Shown: piece by piece, positions 60,286-64,000 of the stretch | Numbering within the stretch: position 1 is the stretch's first letter | Layout: the number at the start of each line of letters is the position of its first letter | DNA from: DATKNA01 sp963786765 | Lineage (GTDB): Bacteria > Actinomycetota > Actinomycetes > Actinomycetales > Kineosporiaceae | Length of the DNA stretch: 64,000 bases | Direction: 5' to 3' | NCBI GenBank assembly: GCA_963786765.1 | Contig: CAWBAJ010000008.1 | Span: forward strand, 496,001-560,000 | Program-made: the position numbers and the translations under genes | Notes under the pieces: generated by a model | Seen by the model: the letters and a program-made list of their open reading frames with translations, nothing else | What the model was told of the DNA's origin: nothing | The model's database searches: none

Positions 60286-61323
60286 TCAGGCGAGGGTGGA
60301 GCTGCCGTCGCCGACGACGTCGACGATCCCGCGTCGAGCGGCGACCACGACCGCCTGGAGCTGGCTGTGCACCTTGAGCTTGCGCATGAGGCTCTTGATG
60401 TGGCCGCGCACGCTGTAGACGGACAGCTCCAGTTCCCGCGCGATCTCCATCGCGTCCTGCCCGTCGGCCAGCCGCTCGAGCACCTCGTGCTCGCGCGGGG
60501 TGAGCCCGGCAGCCGCCCGCGCCTGCCGGCGCTGCTGCGGCAACGAGGGGCCGCCCTTCGGAAGCATGGCGTCCTGCAGGGTGAGGACGTACCCGCGCAG
60601 ACGCTCGTCTCCCATCGGGGTCCAGCGGTTGCGCAGGAGGATGCGCTGGCCGTCGGGCCGCAGTACCGACCGCCACAGCTCGTGACGCGCGGGGGCGGCG
60701 GTCAGCGAGTGCACGAACGGACCGTCGGGTGCGACGCGGCGCCCGTTCTCGTCCCAGACGTCGAGGACGTCGAACCAGCGGCGGCCGAGCAGCTCCTCGG
60801 GCCTGCGGCCGAGGAGCGCGGCCGCGCGGGAGTTGACCTCCTCGACGCGCAGCTGCGGGTCGAGGAAGACCACGGCCTCTCCGAGCGCGGCGAGCAGGCC
60901 GCGGTAGCGCTCGTCCGCGGAGGCGAGGCGCTGCTCGAGCGTCGCGTGTGCGCTTCCGTCGCGGCCGGAGAGCACGGTGACGTCCTTGACGCCGTCCGGG
61001 CCGGCGGCGCGGGTCAAGGAACACTCCAGCCGGAGGTGCTCGCCGTCCGCGTGCCGCAGGCGCATCGGGACGTGGACGACGCCGGAGACCGCCACCTCGG
61101 CGAGGCCGCGCAGGGCGGCGCGCAGGTCGTCCGGGTGCACGACGTCGCCCAGGGACCGCCCGGCCAGCCGGCCGGGGGCGTGGCCGAGCCGGGCGGCCAC
61201 CGACGGAGACGCGTAGGTGACCACGTTCCGGTCGTTCAGCAGCAGCACGACCTCGTCCAGCGCCTCGAGGACGTGCTGCCACTGCACGCGCTCACGAACC
61301 GGGGTCCCGCCGAGCAACGTCAC
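60286..61323 (-). CDS. Double-PAS LuxR-type transcription factor
   Basis: A 345-residue regulator with two PAS domains (about 18-120: VLLLNDRNVVTYASPSVAAR; about 145-255: GEAVVFLDPQLRVEEVNSRA) and a C-terminal LuxR HTH (LTPREHEVLERLADGQDAME, IARELELSVYSVRGHIKSLM; about 280-335). No receiver or kinase domain is present, so the signal must be sensed by PAS directly, for instance redox or a small ligand. GGAGGAATC precedes GTG 61323. Confidence 0.85.
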   Translation of the reverse strand: MTLLGGTPVRERVQWQHVLEALDEVVLLLNDRNVVTYASPSVAARLGHAPGRLAGRSLGDVVHPDDLRAALRGLAEVAVSGVVHVPMRLRHADGEHLRLECSLTRAAGPDGVKDVTVLSGRDGSAHATLEQRLASADERYRGLLAALGEAVVFLDPQLRVEEVNSRAAALLGRRPEELLGRRWFDVLDVWDENGRRVAPDGPFVHSLTAAPARHELWRSVLRPDGQRILLRNRWTPMGDERLRGYVLTLQDAMLPKGGPSLPQQRRQARAAAGLTPREHEVLERLADGQDAMEIARELELSVYSVRGHIKSLMRKLKVHSQLQAVVVAARRGIVDVVGDGSSTLA

Positions 61324-61524
61324 GATTCCTCCGCATCGTCCGGGCCGCGGCGGGGTCGCGGCAGCCGCTGAAGCAGCAAATGCACAAGCCCTGGCGCGGT
61401 TCGATTCCGTCGACACGACGATAGGGCCACCGGCGCCATTCGGCCCGTCGTGGGTGCACGGCGACACGGCCGGGGGCTGGAGACGCCCCATCTGCGGTGT
61501 CCCTCCCCCTCAGGGGGACGGGCT
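61324..61524. other. Intergenic stretch, no gene seen
   Basis: About 200 bases between the PAS/LuxR gene and the end of the antiporter gene. It presumably holds the promoter of the PAS/LuxR gene. I see no palindrome or small gene with a ribosome binding site. The run CCCTCCCCCTCAGGGGGACGGG (61501-61520 region) forms a small hairpin after the antiporter stop. Confidence 0.5.
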
Positions 61525-62607
61525 TCAGGTGAGGTGGACGACGAGGGCGACGGCGAACCCCAGGTAGAACAGCGCTGCTGCGGCGAGGCGGCCCGGCGTC
61601 AGCCGGCCGAGGCGCAGCACGGTGAGCAGGTAGCCGACCGCCCCCAGGGTCGCGACGCCGGCGAGCACGAGCGGCGTGCTGAAGAGCCAGGGTGTGAAGA
61701 AGAGGCCGATGGCCGTCGGCACCGTTGCCTGGATCATCATCGAGCCGCTGATGTTGGCCAGCGCGAGCTCGGCCTTGCCCTGCCGCACCCAGATGACCGC
61801 GTTCATCGTCTCGGGCAGCTCGGTGGCGATGGGCGACAGCAGCAGGGCGACGACGACCGCCGGCAGACCGAGCGCGGGCCCGGCCCACTCCAGCTGCGAG
61901 ACGAAGACCTGCGAGGCGACGAAGACCACGACGAGCGTGACGAGCGTCTGGGCGACGACGGCGACGGTCGAGGGCATCGGGCGGGAGCGCTGGAAGCGCA
62001 GCGGCTCGAGGTCCTCGGCGGACGCCTGCTCGCCGCCGCCGGCGACCTCGCGCCGGAAGTAGGCGGCGTACGCCAGCAGGAAGAGGACCCCCAGCCACGG
62101 CTTGAACGCGAACGCGACCAGGCCGAGTGCCACCTTCGCGGCGAAGATCACCAGGAACCAGACCTGGTCACGGGCCAGCCGGGCGGTGTCGGTGCCGTCG
62201 AGGTTGTCGGCGTCCGGAGCCGGGGCAGGGGTCGAGGGCGGGTGCGGCGGAGGCACGTCCGGGACGCCGACCACAGGGGCGTCGGCCGTGATCGCGGCAC
62301 CCCCGCGTCGGCGGCGGAGCAGAAGCATGCCCCCGGCGACGCCGTACGAGATGGTGCCGACGACGAGCGGGCCGCCGAGCGCGGCGCCCACCGCGACGTC
62401 GGCGCCGTGCTCCTTGCTGCCGAACAGCACGGCGACGAGCGTGACGACGCTCTCGGGCAGCGCCGTCCCGGCGGCCGCGAGGATCGTGCCGACGGCGACG
62501 GGCCCGACCTCGAGGCGGACGCCGAGCCATTCGACCGCGTTGACGAACCACTCGCAGGCGAGGTAGATCACGACGGCGCAGCCGGCGAGCAGCAGGACGT
62601 GGACCAC
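61525..62607 (-). CDS. Cation antiporter of the Ca2+:cation (CaCA) family
   Basis: A 360-residue membrane transporter with about ten hydrophobic segments. The two alpha-repeats are TILAAAGTALPESVVTLVAV (about 40-59) and VALLLSPIATELPETMNAVI (about 255-274), the inverted repeats that bind cation. A hydrophilic Pro/Ala/Asp-rich loop (about 125-155) separates the halves. GTG 62607 follows GAAGGGAAG. A yybP-ykoY riboswitch upstream suggests that Mn2+ regulates it, so it may export Mn2+ or Ca2+. The end of the gene is 202 bases before the PAS/LuxR gene. Confidence 0.87.
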   Translation of the reverse strand: MVHVLLLAGCAVVIYLACEWFVNAVEWLGVRLEVGPVAVGTILAAAGTALPESVVTLVAVLFGSKEHGADVAVGAALGGPLVVGTISYGVAGGMLLLRRRRGGAAITADAPVVGVPDVPPPHPPSTPAPAPDADNLDGTDTARLARDQVWFLVIFAAKVALGLVAFAFKPWLGVLFLLAYAAYFRREVAGGGEQASAEDLEPLRFQRSRPMPSTVAVVAQTLVTLVVVFVASQVFVSQLEWAGPALGLPAVVVALLLSPIATELPETMNAVIWVRQGKAELALANISGSMMIQATVPTAIGLFFTPWLFSTPLVLAGVATLGAVGYLLTVLRLGRLTPGRLAAAALFYLGFAVALVVHLT

Positions 62608-62682
62608 GGGCTTCCCTTCAGCGCCGCGGCGACGGGGCCCAGCCCTCGACCCGCGGCCGCGCGTGAGCGAACGGCGATGCGA

Positions 62683-62783
62683 GTCGAAGGTCTCGCCCAC
62701 CCGCTCTCGCGGGCCCGGGCGCCGGGAGCGCGAGGCGCTCCAGCATGTCGACGTCCCGGTGGAGGGGGCTACTCCCCTTCAAC
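62683..62783 (-). ncRNA. yybP-ykoY (manganese) riboswitch
   Basis: Minus-strand leader 76 bases before the antiporter start. P1 pairs GTTGAAGG (62776-62783) with CCTTCGAC (62683-62690), one G-U. Conserved cores are GGGGAGTAGCC (62767-62777) at the 5' side, GTCGACATGC (62743-62752, the metal loop opposite) and GAGACC (62689-62694) at the 3' side. A downstream segment GGGTCGAGGG (62643-62652) can pair fully with the P1 3' strand and its extension (62681-62690), giving a switching helix. A -10 TAGACT (62791-62796) places the start just before P1. Confidence 0.87.
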
Positions 62784-62920
62784 AGCGTCAAGTCTACCGG
62801 CTCCGGCATGAACGCCCCTTACCCACCCGTCCGCGACTTGTGTGCGCTTGTCGTGGTCGAGAACCTCGGTGAGACCACGAAAGCGCACACGGGTCGAGTC
62901 AGGCGGACGTCGGGCGCGGG

Positions 62921-63433
62921 TCAGGCGCGGCCGGCGTCGGGGTGGATCACGAGGAACACCGACAGCGGCTCGCCGTCCGGCGAGGGCTCCCGCGCCGCGT
63001 ACTCGTCGAGCACCTCCTGCAGCCGCCCGTGGAACTCCTCGAGCTCGTCCGGTCGCAGCCGCAGGCCGAGGCGGGCGATGCGCACCTGCTGCAGGTCGAC
63101 GTCGCGCACCTCGGCGAGGAACGCCTCGAGCATGGCGCCCACCTCGGCAGCGGCGTCGTCGTCGACGTCGAGCGCCCAGGACAGGCGGGTCGCCCGGTAC
63201 GGGATCTCCCGGGAGCCGCGGGTGCCCCGCCGGACGGGTTCGGCGACGAGGAAGCCGGTGTCGACCAGTGTCCGGACGTGGTGCAGCGTCGTCGCCGGAT
63301 GCCGCCCCAGCCGCTCGGCGATCTCCCGGTTGGTCCGCGGCTCGTCGAGGCAGAGCCGCAGGATCCGCAGCCGCAGCCCGGAGGCGAGCGCCTTGCGCTG
63401 GGCGTCCGTTGCCGGGCGGCGGACGGTCCTCAT
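62921..63433 (-). CDS. ArsR-family winged-helix transcriptional regulator
   Basis: A 170-residue regulator. The N-terminal winged helix (about 10-75) contains ALASGLRLRILRLCLDEPRT, NREIAERLGRHPATTLHHVR as recognition helix, and LVDTGFLVAEP. The C-terminal part is helical (SWALDVDDDAAAEVGAMLEA, LRLRPDELEEFHGRLQEVLD). GAGGGC precedes the ATG. It is divergent from the MFS gene with an inverted-repeat operator between them, so it probably represses the exporter and itself. Confidence 0.85.
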   Translation of the reverse strand: MRTVRRPATDAQRKALASGLRLRILRLCLDEPRTNREIAERLGRHPATTLHHVRTLVDTGFLVAEPVRRGTRGSREIPYRATRLSWALDVDDDAAAEVGAMLEAFLAEVRDVDLQQVRIARLGLRLRPDELEEFHGRLQEVLDEYAAREPSPDGEPLSVFLVIHPDAGRA

Positions 63434-63460
63434 GCCCTCAGGGTAGAGGCTTGCCGGGTA

Positions 63461-63484
63461 ACTGATTGACTTTTCCCAATCAGT
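63461..63484. promoter_or_regulatory. Divergent operator between the ArsR and MFS genes
   Basis: ACTGATTG (63461-63468) and CAATCAGT (63477-63484) form a perfect 8-bp inverted repeat around 8 bases. A -35 TTGACT (63466-63471) of the MFS promoter overlaps it. With 17 bases to CAGGCT (63489-63494) transcription would begin near 63501, the GTG of the MFS gene, making it leaderless. Confidence 0.7.
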
Positions 63485-63500
63485 CGAGCAGGCTCGGAGG

Positions 63501-64000
63501 GTGACCGCAGTCCCCCCGACCGGCGCCGTCCCCGACGCGTCCGTAGCGGAGGCGCCACCGGGGCGAGCCCGCTCGCTGTGGCGGCACCACGACTTCCGGC
63601 AGCTCTGGGTCGGCGACACCATCAGCCAGGTCGGCACCCAGCTGTCGCAGCTGGCACTGCCGGTGCTGGCCGTCACCGTGCTGCACGCCGGGCCGCGCGA
63701 GATGGGCGTGCTCACCGCATTCGAGACGCTCGCCTTCCTCCTCGTCGGGCTGCCCGCCGGCGCCTGGGTCGACCGGTGGCACAAGAAGCGCGTGCTGATG
63801 ACCGGGGACGTCGTCCGCGCCCTGGCCTTCGGGTCCCTCCCGCTGGCCTGGGCGCTCGGCTCCCTGACCCTGGTCCAGCTGTACGTCGTCGCGCTCGTCG
63901 CCGGTCTCGCGACCGTCTTCTTCGACGTCGCCTACCAGAGCTACCTGCCCGCCATAGTCGAGGGCGACCAGATGGTCGACGGCAACGCGAAGCTGCAGGC
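63501..64000 (+). CDS. MFS transporter, partial (runs off the window)
   Basis: The first 166 residues of a major facilitator superfamily transporter are visible, truncated by the window edge. A hydrophilic N-terminus (about 1-30) is followed by LWRHHDFRQLWVGDTISQVG and helices ending ALPVLAVTVLHAGPREMGVL, AFLLVGLPAGAWVDRWHKKR (the loop-2-3 motif with DRWHKKR), LMTGDVVRALAFGSLPLAWA and TLVQLYVVALVAGLATVFFD. The DHA3-type arrangement suggests a drug exporter regulated by the divergent ArsR protein. GTG 63501 is chosen as a probable leaderless start. Confidence 0.85.
   Translation, partial: MTAVPPTGAVPDASVAEAPPGRARSLWRHHDFRQLWVGDTISQVGTQLSQLALPVLAVTVLHAGPREMGVLTAFETLAFLLVGLPAGAWVDRWHKKRVLMTGDVVRALAFGSLPLAWALGSLTLVQLYVVALVAGLATVFFDVAYQSYLPAIVEGDQMVDGNAKLQ

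Noticed and set aside
62618..62809. Short minus-strand reading frame before the antiporter
   Set aside because: It coincides with the yybP-ykoY riboswitch and its leader; the apparent protein has no coding features.

Overview
The window is GC-rich DNA (third codon positions almost always G or C, many GTG starts) from an actinomycete. Supporting lineage markers are a mycothiol-dependent isomerase-family protein, a deazaflavin (F420)-dependent reductase-type protein, an LppX/LprAFG-type lipoprotein, a 13E12-type HNH gene with an actinobacterial SOS box, a GTP-type PEP carboxykinase and SigB/SigF-type promoters. I cannot assign a genus. It reads as ordinary chromosome with many small operons; I see no prophage, insertion sequence, integrase or CRISPR array.

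Layout. 0-4.2 kb: sugar-type ABC importer (lipoprotein binding protein, two permeases) and a small membrane protein. 4.2-8.0 kb: M3 peptidase, YjbQ-like enzyme, and an ArsR/SRPBCC pair with two operators. 8.0-10.4 kb: broken HNH gene under a LexA-type promoter. 10.3-13.9 kb: 2-oxoacid dehydrogenase operon (E1alpha frameshifted, E1beta, E2) behind a 34-bp perfect palindrome. 14-17.4 kb: two overlapping membrane GTPase genes. 17.5-24.9 kb: metallo-hydrolase, GNAT, TetR plus MDMPI enzyme, secreted proteins, another TetR, PAP2 phosphatase, and DUF6325/SHOCT proteins. 25-29.4 kb: three secreted LamG proteins. 29.5-32.6 kb: membrane proteins, YjbR, methyltransferase, tRNA-Arg. 32.8-36 kb: pckG with a CRP-type box, EamA exporter. 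36-41.3 kb: AbiEi/DUF559-like protein, then a CPBP protease / response regulator / histidine kinase operon and a receiver-only protein. 41.2-53 kb: a general-stress flavoured block (SDR, sigma factor, hemerythrin, DUF6480, Rieske/DUF2231, phosphatase) interleaved with LCP, GGDEF, Lgt-like and tRNA-Ser genes. 53-57.2 kb: F420-type reductase, LppX lipoprotein, MFS and NAD kinase. 57.3-64 kb: HD/LuxR and PAS/LuxR regulators, SnoaL-like protein, carbonic anhydrase, a cation antiporter behind a yybP-ykoY riboswitch, and a divergent ArsR-type regulator / MFS pair.

How the parts connect. The sigma-factor gene and two other genes (SDR, DUF6480) share GTNT-N15-GGGTA(G/C) promoters, suggesting a local SigB/SigF-type stress regulon. 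The riboswitch places the antiporter under metal (probably Mn2+) control. A CRP/GlxR site links pckG to cAMP-type carbon control. Several regulator genes carry their own inverted-repeat operators.

Caution. At least eight genes carry single-base frameshifts, mostly in short G or C runs and densest at 51.8-57.2 kb. One such base appears to fuse the CPBP and response-regulator genes. Unpolished sequence is a serious alternative to gene decay. All functional calls come from reading the sequence and remembered family motifs; no database search was run.
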